Part shown: in pieces, positions 32,961-44,193 of the stretch
Layout: each line of letters starts with the position of its first letter
Numbering within the stretch: position 1 is the stretch's first letter
Made by a program: the position numbers and the translations under genes
The notes under the pieces: generated by a model
Database searches by the model: none
Told to the model about the DNA's origin: nothing
The model's input: only the letters and a program-made list of their open reading frames with translations
Source of the DNA: Tillandsia leiboldiana
Taxonomy: Eukaryota > Streptophyta > Magnoliopsida > Poales > Bromeliaceae
DNA: 64,000 nt
Direction of reading: 5' to 3'
Assembly: GCA_029204045.2 (NCBI GenBank)
Contig: JAQNDB010000326.1
Location: forward strand, 1 to 64,000

Positions 32961-33783
32961 GAGGATCGCCCGCCCTTGCTCGATCGATTCCGTAGAAAAG
33001 GAGCAGTTCCTTCTTTTCTCTTCCCGTCTCTCCACTTCGGTCCCTACGCCGGTTCTCGAAAAGAGGGAAAAAGGGGTTTGGGGTTTTTTTCCCGCACCCC
33101 CGATCGGACTTAAAATATACGAAGAGAATTTAAAATTAAACCCCAGTCAACAAACCTAGCCATTCGAAATTTGAACGAGGGGTCCAGATCACCTCGGAAA
33201 ATATGCCGATCGCCGGCACGCATTCCGATGCACCCAAGCTGATAGAAAACTTCAAAAATTATTTCTGGGAGATCCCGGGGTCGGAATTCAAATCCGATCG
33301 CGCCACCGTTCACCGTTTTGCGAGCTCTACTACCTAAAAATATCCGCAAACCCCGACGATCAGCCCAGAAATTCTCGAACTTCAACCCCCCCCGTTATAA
33401 CTGAAAGGATTTAATTAAGACCAAAAACAGAAAACTGGAAGGTCGAGGTAATACAAAATAAATAAAATAACCCAATAACATAAATAAGATGAAAAGTCCG
33501 ATCGTAGAAGTATCCCGTCCGATCACCTCGAAAAGCGTGCCGTCTACTTAGCACGGATTCTGAGGCACCACTCAAAGGCAAACGCTTTGACCCCATTCCG
33601 GGAGATCCGTAATTCGGAATTCGAATCCGATCACTTTGCCGTTCTCCATTTTCCGAGCTCAAACGCAGAAAAATACCCGCGTTCCAGGGCGGTCCATTGC
33701 AGAAAACACAGTGAAAAGCTTCCCTAACAACTCTGTCATAAAAAGAAGGTATTCAAAAGCATTGGAACGCCAGGTCACTACAT

Positions 33784-35200
33784 CACTCACCTCTTAAAAC
33801 AAGTTTCGTCCTCGAAACTTAACCCTGGTCCGCAACGAATAAAACCGGGTAGCACTCCCTTATCTTTGACTCCAGTTCCCAAGTTGCTTCACGTTCTTCC
33901 TGGTGGCTCCACAACACCTTCACATAGGGGATCGTCCGGTTGCGCAACCTTTTTGTCCTCCCGTGCTAAGACCCGCACAGGCGTTTCATCGAAGCTCAGG
34001 TCCTCTCTAAGCTCAAAAGCAGTAACCATCCATCACCCGAATCAAGTACGCAGGCTCGGAGCATATCTTCGAGAATCCGGATCACTCGCTCGGGCTGTCC
34101 GTCGGTCTGGGGGTGAAACGCCGTGCTGAAGTGTGGTTTAGTCTCTAGAGCTTGTTGTAGACTTTGCCAAAGGTTCGACACAAGCCGAGTGTCTCTAGCC
34201 CACGTCGTATGGATGGGTGGGAAAAGAGCCGACTTCGTCAATCGATCCTCTGTGACTCAAACCGCATCGTGACCTTGAACATCTTCGTGTCACCCGGATG
34301 CGCCGCATACAGAGCGCAGTACGCCTTTGACAGTATCTCTTCCTTCAACTCTGGCAGCTCGGGCAAGCAATTTCGCCCTCGAAAACGTATTGCGCCGTTC
34401 GCACTCTCCGAAAAGTCACTCGCGTGGTCCGGGGGGATCTTGTCTCGAACAAGCTGTATTTGTGCGCCTGTCTTCTGACCTTCCAGGATTTCTCTAATAG
34501 GGTTGGCTTGACCATCAAGGACAAGAGTCGCGCGACCGTACTGGTCCTGCTGAGTAATCGCGCTTATCAGTTCCTCCTCGATTTGACCCTTCTCGCTCAA
34601 GACATCGGCTACTACACTTGCTTTTCCGGGGTGATACTGAATGGACAAGTAGAGTCCTTCAGCAACTCCAACCAACTCTTTCTATGTGAACCAAACTTAA
34701 GGCTCTGGCAATCCGAAAACACATCACGATGAACTCCAAAAGGTGGTGTCTCCAAAGCTTTAAAACGAAGATGACTGCTGCCAGTTCCGGATCGTGTGTC
34801 GGGCAGTTCCGCTCATATTCTCTGCGATTCCCGTTGCTGACACTATGTGCCCCAAAAAGCCCACATCGCGAAGTTAGAACTCACATTTCTTAAACTTAGC
34901 AAACAGCTTCTAGTCCCTGAGATTCCGGAGAATAATCCGCAAGTGCTCCTCGCAGTTGATTGAAGAGGTCATCAATCCTGGACTTGTTCTTCACTATAAC
35001 CTTGTTTATCTCCCTGTAGTTGATGCGTAGACGTAGGCTTCCGTTCTTCTTTCCTACGAAGAGTACGGGTGCGCCCCAAGGCGACACACTCAGTCTGATG
35101 AACCCTTTATCCAGAAGATCTCCTAATTGTGCCTTAAATTCCCTCAGTTCTGCGAAAGCCATTCAGTAAGGCGCCTAAGTGATAGGTTGCGTGCCTGGTA
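33784..35200 (-). pseudogene. Remnant of gypsy RT, RNase H and integrase, element L
   Basis: Read rightmost first. The RT N-terminal part (34896-35162) has DLLDKGFIRLSVSPWGAPVL and LRLRINYREINK. It has the same jump from LRGA past the catalytic box as in B, and the same second jump into RNase H. The HPGKASVVADVLSEKGQ hinge is near 34625. An integrase remnant (33996-34241) has FSTAFHPQTDGQPERVIRIL, keeping the region of the third acidic residue. The tail ends near 33880. No catalytic RT residues remain. Confidence 0.86.
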
Positions 35201-35832
35201 GAAGCTCGAAAGAGAGGATGACCTCTCACTCGGGGGTATTCCCGGCAGTTCAGTCGGGAAGACGTCGAAAGAAATTCCTTACAACCGGGGTGTCAGTGAG
35301 CGATGCAGAGGGTCGAGTCGCTAGGCCCACTAAAACCAAGTAACTATACATCCGCCTGATACCTCGTGAACCAAACCGTGCCCAGCACCTCGTCGTATTC
35401 CTGCTTCCCGACTCGGAGTTCCACGTCACGACGCTACCAGTCCGCAGACCACCTCTGCCGGCGCTGAGCAGTCAGCAACAAAAGTCTCGCGATGCGTCGA
35501 GGTACCCCAGTCATACCGCCCAACCCGTACCGATGAGCCCTTAAAAGTCCAAAACAACTAAACCGACGACAAGGGAGAAACTACACTAACGCCCTCACAA
35601 GGCTCCAAGAGGTGCCAACAAAACAGGCTGGGTTACTAACTACCAAAAATCCTCCCCTAAAAACAACGAACTCACCTGTCACCAACACGAACCGCTCCCA
35701 CCCGTCACCAACACGGGCCACTTCCACCCGTCACCAACACGGGCCACAAGCTCGGAGCATAAACACCATCCTGGACTACCTGCTCCGCCAGTCCGTCCTA
35801 CCGAGGCGACGGTCAAAACTAAAGTTAGGCTT
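35201..35832. other. Upstream internal part of L, decayed
   Basis: Corresponds to B 9060-9730 (frameshifted protease region and beyond). It has short direct repeats of CACCAACACGGGCCAC (35690-35750). No open coding stretch can be supported. Confidence 0.6.
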
Positions 35833-37112
35833 TGTTGGGTTATATGTAATAAGGATCTAAATAGGGGAAAAAACACCTAGAGGGGGGTGAATAGGTGTAA
35901 ACGTATAAACACTCAAAAATCGTTGCGATAAAAACCCAATGCGGAAATAAAAATAATACGCAAGATTTTTACGTGGAAAACTCCATCACCGGAGTAAAAA
36001 ACCACTGGACCGATAACACGGCAGAAATCCACTAGAATTAAAACACGTACAAGGTGATTTACCGTACACACTTACGACTCAACCTTTTCCATACGCTCCT
36101 AGAGGATCTTCTCCGCTCGCTCCACGACGCTTCTCGAATCCACGATCTGCGCCCAACGCCGAATCCACGGCGTCCAACGTCGAATCCACGACGTCCGACC
36201 GAATCCACGGTCTTCACCCAATAGCACCCTTCGAATCCACGAACGTGCCTCGCTCCGAATCCACGAGAGCGGTTGAACCTTGAATCCATAAGGACACGCG
36301 AATCCACGCGCCGATTTTTGGGGTAAATCGTTGTTTTTGGTGGTGATGATCCGCCGAATACTTAGATCAAAGATAGATCGGAAATACCATCTAAGTATTC
36401 ATTAGTTTGATTCAACTCAAGATGTGAGTATGAAAACCTAGAATCAAACTAATCAATATAGATGAAGAAACATTGAGTATTCTCTAATGATTTCCTTTCT
36501 TCTCTATAGGTGGATCTAGAGCCGTATAAGATGATATATGAAAATGACGGCTATTTGGATTCCCACTAGAAAAAGAGTCATAGGGTCTATTTATAGGTTA
36601 GAAACCCTAGGAAGGAGATAAGAATCAAAAACCTAACATTTCTGGAAATTTGACGGACGGCGATCCGGATCGGATTTGGGCGATCCGGATTGCAGTAGCA
36701 ATAAAGACGGTTTCCAGAAAATCACACGTTCGGGATCCGGATCGGATTGTCTGATCCGGATCGTTCATACAATTCAGAAAACTCAACGTTCGGGATCCGG
36801 ATCGTGAGATGCTGCGATCCGGATTGAAGTGATGTATGAAACAACAACCTTCGGGATCCGGATCGCTGGCTCTGATCCGGATCCTGAACTTGTCCGAACA
36901 CCAGTTTTTGATAATTAAGCAATTAAAAACTCTTCCAGGTGTTTCTACACCACAAGAAGTATTCGGATCACCAATAAAATCTTTAGTTAAACATACCTGA
37001 TCCTTTTGAATTCTTCTTTCTTGAGATTGAGTTAAATGATCCAACTTCCTTCACCTTCAATCTTCAAGACTTGAGACTTTCACGAAACTACGCCAACTCA
37101 AGTTCCGTAACA
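35833..37112 (-). repeat. 3' LTR of F
   Basis: 1280 bases. On the minus strand there are four pairs of GATCCGGATC-type palindromes (36662-36883), then AACCCTAG-type and CCTATAAATAG (36587-36597), then a CGAATCCACG-rich block (36110-36300). Confidence 0.95.
36662..36883 (-). promoter_or_regulatory. Paired GATCCGGATC palindromes upstream of the LTR TATA box, F
   Basis: Copies start at 36662, 36734, 36753, 36794, 36855 and 36874, with near-copies at 36682 and 36815. They form four pairs spaced 19-21 bases, with pairs 60-72 bases apart. The TATA box CCTATAAATAG is at 36587-36597. The 5' LTR has the same set. Confidence 0.8.
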
Positions 37113-37124
37113 ATCTCCCCCTTT
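37113..37124 (-). other. Polypurine tract of F
   Basis: Minus strand AAAGGGGGAGAT directly before the 3' LTR. Similar tracts lie at 37801-37815 (AAAAAGGGGGAGAGA) and 43841-43850 (GAGGGGGAGT). Confidence 0.85.
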
Positions 37125-37589
37125 GGCGGTTTCGTGACAAAACACAGATCCACTAAAGAAAATTCAAAAAGATATTTTTGTTGCTATCACCATACAACAA
37201 AAATTTACATTGGAGATCCAAAAATTTAAAAACATGAGATAAACTCCTAAAACAGACTCTAGACTTAGACATCTGTACTCTCTGCACAAGGAAATCATTC
37301 TTGACCAAAAGAGATCGTTAGATACCTCAAGAATATTTAGCATACAAAACCTAGTACAGAGATAGAGTTTATCTGATCATCATGACATTTGAGAATTCAG
37401 ATATGTAAGAGAATCATAGTCAAAAGCCAACATATCTTCTATGCAATCAAAAACCAAATATCATAAAATATTAGTCCAACATCAACTTGTTAGTCATATT
37501 ACATGCCCAAATAGTTAGTCGAATAGTTAGTAGAGACATGCAAACAATCACAAGATAAAAACCAAAGTTGAAGTTGAAGTGATACTTAC

Positions 37590-37765
37590 CTTGATGTATA
37601 CAAAATTTTCACATCAGCATTGTTCATCATTGTACCTTGATGCAGTCATCATTGTTCATCATTGTACCTTGATGTATACAAAATTTTCACATCAGCATTG
37701 TTCATCATTGTACCTTGATGCAGTCATCATTGTTCATCATTGTACCTTGATGTATACAAGATCAC
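37590..37765. repeat. 78-bp tandem repeat in the 3' region of F
   Basis: CTTGATGTATACAA recurs at 37590, 37668 and 37746. Two full units and the start of a third. Each unit holds two copies of CATTGTTCATCATTGTACCT. Confidence 0.88.
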
Positions 37766-39859
37766 AATTTTCACAATATCATTGTTCAAGTTCTCTAAAC
37801 TCTCTCCCCCTTTTTGTCACAAACAAAGCCAAAATTACCAAAAATTGAAGGAGAGTTAAAAATTTCAAAGAAAATGTTCCGAAATTTAAGAACTAGAACT
37901 AAGATTAAGTCCTAAAAACTGAAAAACCTGCACAAGACAAGGTTAAAAATCTGCAAAAGAATAAAAAGAAGGGAATCAGTCATCAGATTCGGAGTCTTCA
38001 GAGCTCGTGCAGCCCATCTTAGAAAACATCTTTTTCACCAGCTTGTCCATTGAATTGACCTTCTTAGTTATGGTAATGTGAGCTGCCGTGATGAGCTCGA
38101 GCTCATTGGAGATTCTCGTCTGTGCCTTCGAAATCTGTTCCTGCTCAACAGATAATCGTTGTTGTTCTTTGTAGATGGATGAGACTGATGCTTCATCCGC
38201 TGGTGTGGGTGCTGGTTGTGATGGTGACGCGGAAGTGCCGCTACTAGGTTTCGTTCCGCACGGAGGGACTGGAGTGACATGGGGCAATTTGTGAAGTGAC
38301 TTCACAACGGTGGACTCATCGATCATACCCAAACATTGATGATAAGTCGGTGAGGTAATGTCAACCTGAAATTTCTTCAAGATCCTCATTATAATCAGTG
38401 GAAATGGAATTCTTTCTGTGGGATGAGGGTGCTCAACATATCTTGTCATTCTATTCCAAATAATGTATGGAATGTTGATATTCAATCCCATTGCCTCAGA
38501 CGGATGTCCTAAGAGATACAAAAATAGCATTCGATCCCATCTCAAGACTTTCGTCTGCATATTTGGAAGGATATTGTAACAAGTGATGAAGTTTAGAAAT
38601 CGGTACTCAAGACGAAGTTCCTTGGATCTGATCGATTTCTCCGTTGATTGTGTTCCTTCCAAACAAATTCCCTTTATAACCATTTGCCACACAGTGTTCG
38701 TCAAAACCTTTCCCTTCAAGTAATTAACTCCTGTCTTGCTGGCAGGCATTCCCAAAACCTCGCCAATCAATTGTGGAGTAATTTTGAATCTTGTGCCTTG
38801 GATGTTCGTGTAAAATTCCATTGGACCGTTTTCAATTTCACGAAGGTGCCGTGCATTTGTATAGAAGGCCCTTACAAGATGCAGACAGTATCCAAGCACT
38901 TCTGGAAATCGACAAACTTGAATAAGATTTGCTTGTTCAATCAGAACGCCAAACTCAGGAGAGTGATCTCGTAGAGCCTCAATATTGACATGCCTCTCAC
39001 CAATGCATTCACGATTCTCAAATGCCCTTAGGCGATCCGCATTAACGAACACTTGTTCCTCCCGAGGTGGAGAATCCGAAATAATCGGTTCGTTAGACAT
39101 GAAACCTCGTGCTCGTCCAAACCGGCGAGCGAGTCATTTCCTTTTCACCGAGATGGTTGGTGCAGTCATAGGTTGTAAGACCTGACTTTTCCGTGACCCT
39201 CCCCGTTACCCCTTTTTCTTCGACTGCCCGACTGAGGGACAATTTTTGGTGTTTTTCCGGAGAATCCGTTGGGGCTCGCGGACATTTTTAGGACGAAGGG
39301 CTCGCGAAATGGAGAACGGGGGGCGCGATCGGTTTCAGATTCCGACTCCCGGTTCACCCGGAATAATTTTCCGAAGTTCGGACCCCACTTAGGCGCCCCG
39401 GAATCCGTGCGGACGATCGGCACGTTTCTCGAGGTAATTATAGCCGCTGGATCTGTCCCTATTAATTAATTATTCTCTTACCCTTTGAGGAACCTAGGGT
39501 TTTAGGTGTTCCCTCCTAGGTCCCTTCGTTCGGCGGCTAGGGTTTCTCTTTAAGAGACACCACGAGAGGGAAAAAAAAAAAGAGAGAGTGAAGGACGGCT
39601 AGGGTTTCTCTTTAAGAGACACCACGAGAGGGAAAAAGAGGAGAATAAAACGGGGACCCAACCCTTTTTCGCTCTTGTACGACCGACGGCGGGGCTTTCG
39701 AGGAAAGGACGGAGGTTCTTGCTCGCGGGATCAACCGGGCAACGTTAGGACGATCCTCTTCCTCTCTTTTCCGGCGGATCAAAGGTGAGTTTTTATTAGT
39801 TTTGTTGTGTAGAGTCTTCACGGGGAACACCGCCGCCGCCGCCGCCGGACCGGCCGCGG

Positions 39860-40745
39860 GCGGGGCGCCGCGCGGCGCTGGGTGCCGCGCGGGGCCGCCC
39901 CGCACCGCGGGCGAGGCACCCGCGCGGCGCTTGGCCGCGCGGGGCCGCCCACAGGTGGGGCGCCCGCGCGGGCTGGTGCCGCGCGGGGTCGCCCCCGCAC
40001 CGCGGGCGAGGCACCCGCGCGGCGCTTTGCCGCGCGGGGCCGCCCGCAGGTGGGGCGCCCGCGCGGACTGGTGCCGCGCGGGGTCGCCCCCGCACCGCGG
40101 GCGAGGCACCCGCGCGGCGCTTTGCCGCGCGGGGCCGCCCGCAGGTGGGGCGCCCGCGCGGGCTGGTGCCGCGCGGGGTCGCCCCCGCACCGCGGGCGAG
40201 GCGCCCGCGCGGCGCTTGGCCGCGCGGGGCCGCCCGCAGGTGGGGCGCCCGCGCGGGCTGGTGCCGCGCGGGGTCGCCCCCGCACCGCGGGCGAGGCACC
40301 CGCGCGGCGCTTGGCCGCGCGGGGCCGCCCGCAGGTGGGGCGCCCGCGCGGGCTGGTGCCGCGCGGGGTCGCCCCCGCACCGCGGGCGAGGCGCCCGCGC
40401 GGCGCCTGGCCGCGCGGGGCCGCCCGCAGGTGGGGCGCCCGCGCGGGCTGGTGCCGCGCAGGGTCGCCCCCGCACCGCGGGCGAGGCGCCCGCGCGGCGC
40501 TTGGCCGCGCGGGGCCGCCCGCAGGTGGGGCGCCCGCGCGGGCTGGTGCCGCGCGGGGTCGCACCCGCACCGCGGGCAGCGCGCTCGCGCGGCGCTTGGC
40601 CGCGCAGGGCCGCTCGCAGGTGGGGCGCCCGCGCGGGCTGGGGCCGCGCGGGGTCGCCCCGCACCACGGGCAACGCACTCGCGCGGCGCTTGGCCGCGCG
40701 GGGCCGCCGCAGGAGGGGCGCCCGCGCGGGCTGGGGCCACGCGAT
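39860..40745 (+). repeat. 95-bp GC-rich tandem array in LTR J
   Basis: The word GCAGGTGGGGCGCCC recurs with its CAGG at 39952, 40047, 40142, 40237, 40332, 40427, 40522, 40617 and 40710. That is seven steps of exactly 95 bases and a last one of 93. About nine units. Since 95 is not a multiple of 3, all frames look alike and stay open, producing several overlapping 260-400 codon ORFs that are artefacts. Confidence 0.93.
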
Positions 40746-42125
40746 GCTGTGCCCGGGCGGAGTGTGCGCCGCACGGGCCAGTGCCGGGCGGGAAACTCCG
40801 CCGCACATGGGTGGGAGTCGGTGTGAGTGTCGGATCCTTAGTCTTGACTTGCCCTTATTCCTTCAGGAGTGCAGGACATTGTTGGCGACGGGCGCACGAT
40901 CACGGACGTACCGAACGCCGGACGACGCACGCAAAAGGTGGGTAAATTCGCCGAGGTTAATTGGGTAAGGGCGGACATGAGCAAAGGTGTTTCTCTCTAA
41001 GTTGCTCCTCGTGAGCAAAGGTGGGTTTCTCGCTAAGATGCTCTTCGTGAGCGAAGGTGTGTTCCTCTTCAAGTTGCTCTCACTGAGCAACGGTGTTTTC
41101 CTCCTTAAGATTTCCTCATGAGCAAAGGTGTTCACCCTTCTGGTTGTCCTTATGACCAACGCTGACCCCGAATCTCATTCTATTCGCTTTATCATCTGAG
41201 GCTCAAGTTTTACTACACGCACACCAGCGGTTTGGCCACCGCAAGGGTGTGCTTTTCCGGAAAAGTGGTACGTTGACCCGTGTACCCCACGCGGAGGTGG
41301 CGTTAGGGATGGGGGCCCTCATGGGTGGAGGGTGTGAGCGGTGACGCTGGGGTTGGTGCTCGGCGGCCGAGGCAGGTGCTCGGCAGAAAGGGGAGGGGCA
41401 CCGGGGTAGGGGCCCGGTGCGGTGTCCGGGGAGGGTGCCCGGTTTATGTTTGGTGCAGGTTGTGATCATTGTTGACGGTATATGGGAGGGGGGTGACAGT
41501 TGCTCTGGTTACAGTGGTTTGTTTTATTATAGTTTTCTTGCTCATTATGTTTATTTCTAGTCACTGACTTCCCACTCCGTGACAGGTTCGTCCAGGGGCG
41601 AGTGCTAGGGCGCCGGTGAGGACGTTAGGGTGCTGATCTGATTTTTGGATGACTTCAGATACAGTGACTCTTCTTTCCCTTTTCCTTTATTATTCATGGT
41701 AGCTAGTTGTGGATTGCGACACCCCCGTGGGGTCGAAGTGGATGTTGCCCTTTCCTTTCCTTTCTTTTTGAATAATTGAATGAATACTACGTTCTCTCTT
41801 ACTTGGCCGTTTTGAACGATGAAAAACAAAGAAAACCGTTTGCGAAAACTATTTTTAAAACGTGGGTGTCGTGTGGGCACCAAGCTTTATAAACCTTGTG
41901 GGATTTATGTGTTTACGAACTGTTTTCACAAACGAGGGCATCGTGTGGATGCCGCTTTCAAAACCTTGTGATTATTTATCCTTTCAAAACACCGGCCTCT
42001 ATGCTCTAAGTGAATGCTAGAATGTCACGTGAATTGTTTGGTTGTATGTGTACGAGACCCCAACTGATGTGGTTAGAGATTGTATGTACTACGCCTTGTG
42101 AGACACTTTGTAGTTGAGACGCCGT

Positions 42126-42174
42126 GCATATACAAAGGGGCCTCTGCTCATTTGCAGAGCGAATTTGTGTATGC
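42126..42174 (+). other. Bipartite stem-loop in LTR J
   Basis: The outer stem GCATATACAAA/TTTGTGTATGC is 11 bp with one G-U pair. The inner stem CTCTGC/GCAGAG has loop TCATTT. Confidence 0.75.
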
Positions 42175-42583
42175 GGCGGGTCTGTGCATGCGCCGGGGAG
42201 TAATGTTTTACAAAAAAAAAAATATATGGCTGAATCAGGGGCATCGGTGGCTCCTCTTCCGCGCGATTCGAACCCCCGGGGCGTGACATAGGTGCTTTAC
42301 CTTTGTCCATGGGTGCTTTTTCTTTCGATGCATCGGACGCTTTTCCTTTTGAACCATCAGACGCCTTTTGTTCAGGCAATGAGTCATCATCATCTGTCAA
42401 TTCAGTCCAATCTACCTCGTGACAATCTACTTCTGTGTCGCTGATCACATGAAACTCACCCTTTTGTTGTGTTTTCTTAGCTCTTTTTAACTTGTTTGTG
42501 GCCCGATTGTGCACCATAGTGACCAATAAAAGAATGATCCGTGAGAATCCCATTGATCCAAGTGCTTTAAGAAGATTAAAATC

Positions 42584-42968
42584 CTGTGAGCAACAACTCA
42601 AGAACACATGAGAAAATTGTTAATTTTCAAAGATTTGAAAAATTGTACCCAAACAATCATAATCATGTAGAGAGACTAAGAATCAAATTAGTTTTGCAAA
42701 AGGACTTTTAAAAATAGATCAATTGCATGATTTTCGAAAATCCTTATTATATGCCCTAAAACCGAAATTTTAGAAATCGAAGCCTAAAAATCCGTTAATC
42801 AGGAGAATACCTAGCATATAATCAAAACTAATCTACCCAGAGTTCTTATTTCAAAAGAAATTTGATCAAAAACCATCCACAAACAAAGTTGATCCAAGAA
42901 ATTCATCACGTTTGAGGAGGAAAAGAGAAAAACGGTGAAAAACCAAGATTTTGATCAATAAAACTTAC
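42584..42968 (-). other. Putative 5' UTR intron of the env-like gene
   Basis: Donor GTAAGT (minus, 42968-42963) follows CTCCAA. Acceptor TTGTTGCTCACAG ends at 42584, 31 bases before the ATG at 42553. Length 385, AT-rich. Inferred from consensus only. Confidence 0.5.
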
Positions 42969-43083
42969 TTGGAGTTGAAGAACTTGAGTTTGAAAGCTTC
43001 CAGGAAGGATGAAATCTAGAGAGAGAGGCTCTGGAGACTTTGGAACAAAAGATTGGAGTAAAAGAAATCAAAACCCTTTTGTT

Positions 43084-43253
43084 CTTTATAAAACCCTAGC
43101 CGCGATCCGGATCAGTTCATGATTGCGATCCGGATCGGCTGCCCGCAGTGAGAAACTGCGTTCGGGATCCGGATCGGCAGGTCCAATCCGGATCGTCAGC
43201 CCGCAGAAGAATACCTGTGTTCGGGATCCGGATCATCTTGCCCGATCCGGATC
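43084..43253 (-). promoter_or_regulatory. Putative internal promoter of the env-like gene
   Basis: Minus strand, in order: three pairs of GATCCGGATC-type palindromes (43244 and 43225; 43185 near-copy and 43166; 43127 and 43104; pair spacing 19-23), then CTAGGGTTTTATAAAG (TATA-like, 43084-43093), then a CT-rich leader. The order copies that of the LTR promoter of F. Confidence 0.65.
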
Positions 43254-43254
43254 G

Positions 43255-44193
43255 GCTCCAACTTTTTCTTTAGAAAATTTCAGAGAAATTCAAGAAAAAC
43301 CAGAAAAAGATTGTAAGCACAAATGTGTATCAACCTTAAACAAAAATCATCGTTTCATACAACAAGAATTAGATTATGCCAAATCTATCAATAATATCCA
43401 AAAATAAAACGAGAATTTACAAAAATTAAATCCCTTAAAGTTGAACACCTTCAATTACATCTAACTTGATCTTATGAGTAATGCCTTTATCAAATCATCA
43501 ATTCAGTAAAGAAAATGAAATACAAAGATCAATAGATGTTTGAAATCCCAAATATAGTAGATAATGTATCTACACAATCTGTTGAAGAGAGTGGCTCTTT
43601 GAGCATCTTTCTTTAAAAACCCACCTTATATCAACCTTGAAATTTGACGGAGTCAAGTATTTCAACATGCATTTTACTTAATCAAAATTTGAACAACCAT
43701 GCTTGGTATACATGTGGTAGCTGCACACAATACTCGGACGACCGAGGTGGTAGCTCTTTCCTCCATGTGGTGGTAGTTTTCACACTCTTCATTGGGATGT
43801 AACTCTTTCCACATCTTTTGAGCATTTTACATTTCCTATGACTCCCCCTCAATTGGCTATCAATTATTTAAGATATAAAGTATTCAACCAAATATTGATC
43901 TCGATTTCATACTCGACTAAGCAGTCAAATAAGATAATGACTATACCAAGAGATCATTGAGAGAGAGAAATTGACTTTGATCACTCAGAAGATGATTTAA
44001 TTAACATAAATGATCATTGCAACAGTGAAATATTATGATGGCAAAAGCATAATGAATTTCTAAATGTGCGAAAAGATACAATTAAAGTCAATTATGATCT
44101 ATGCTCAATTAATGTCCTATGTACAAACATAGATAATGAACAAAACAAAAACAAATACAAAACCTATCCTAATCAAAGGTTTCAAAAAGAAGT
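43255..44193. other. Spacer between pol and the env-like promoter, F
   Basis: AT-rich, no open coding stretch. It contains a polypurine-like tract on the minus strand (43841-43850). Confidence 0.6.

Larger units (their letters stand above)
30638..33783 (-). repeat. 3' LTR of L
   Basis: 3146 bases, TGTCACGCCCC to CACTACA on the plus strand. Parts alternate with those of LTR B (for example 33235-33390 against 7190-7325), but the GC-rich centre differs. It holds the stem-loop at 30751-30799 and a 97-bp tandem array at 32580-32960. Confidence 0.88.
39174..42288 (+). mobile_element. Solo LTR J, gypsy (related to A)
   Basis: 3115 bases, TGTAAGACCT to GGGGCGTGACA, with perfect TAGGT duplications (39169-39173, 42289-42293). 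It has no internal region. The start shares the GGGGCTCGCG and GGTTTCAGATTCCGACTC blocks with LTR A (13264-13340). It carries a donor-like AAAG|GTGAGT at 39784, a 95-bp tandem array, and the conserved stem-loop at 42126-42174. Confidence 0.93.
37976..42553 (-). pseudogene. Env-like gene of Sirevirus F, split by solo LTR J
   Basis: Two pieces in one frame, 42553-42289 and 39168-37976, total about 485 codons. They are separated by J with TAGGT duplications; a TGA lies at about 39134-39136. The first ATG after the acceptor-like site is 42553, followed by a hydrophobic GFSRIILLLVTMV, then a charged Lys/Asp/Ser-rich segment. The second piece holds the conserved domain shared by Sirevirus env-like ORFs (often annotated as putative plant transposon protein), with FITCYNILPNMQTKVLRWDR and HPTERIPFPLIIMRIL, then a Pro/Ser linker, a predicted coiled coil and an acidic tail SSEDSESDD. 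No clear transmembrane segment near the C-terminus. Its function in these elements is unknown. A true envelope role is not shown by the sequence. Confidence 0.82.

Noticed and set aside
39612..40968. Several overlapping ORFs of 260-400 codons on both strands, Ala/Arg/Gly/Pro-rich
   Set aside because: They are produced by the 95-bp GC-rich tandem array, whose period not divisible by three makes all frames alike and open. No domain, no start context.
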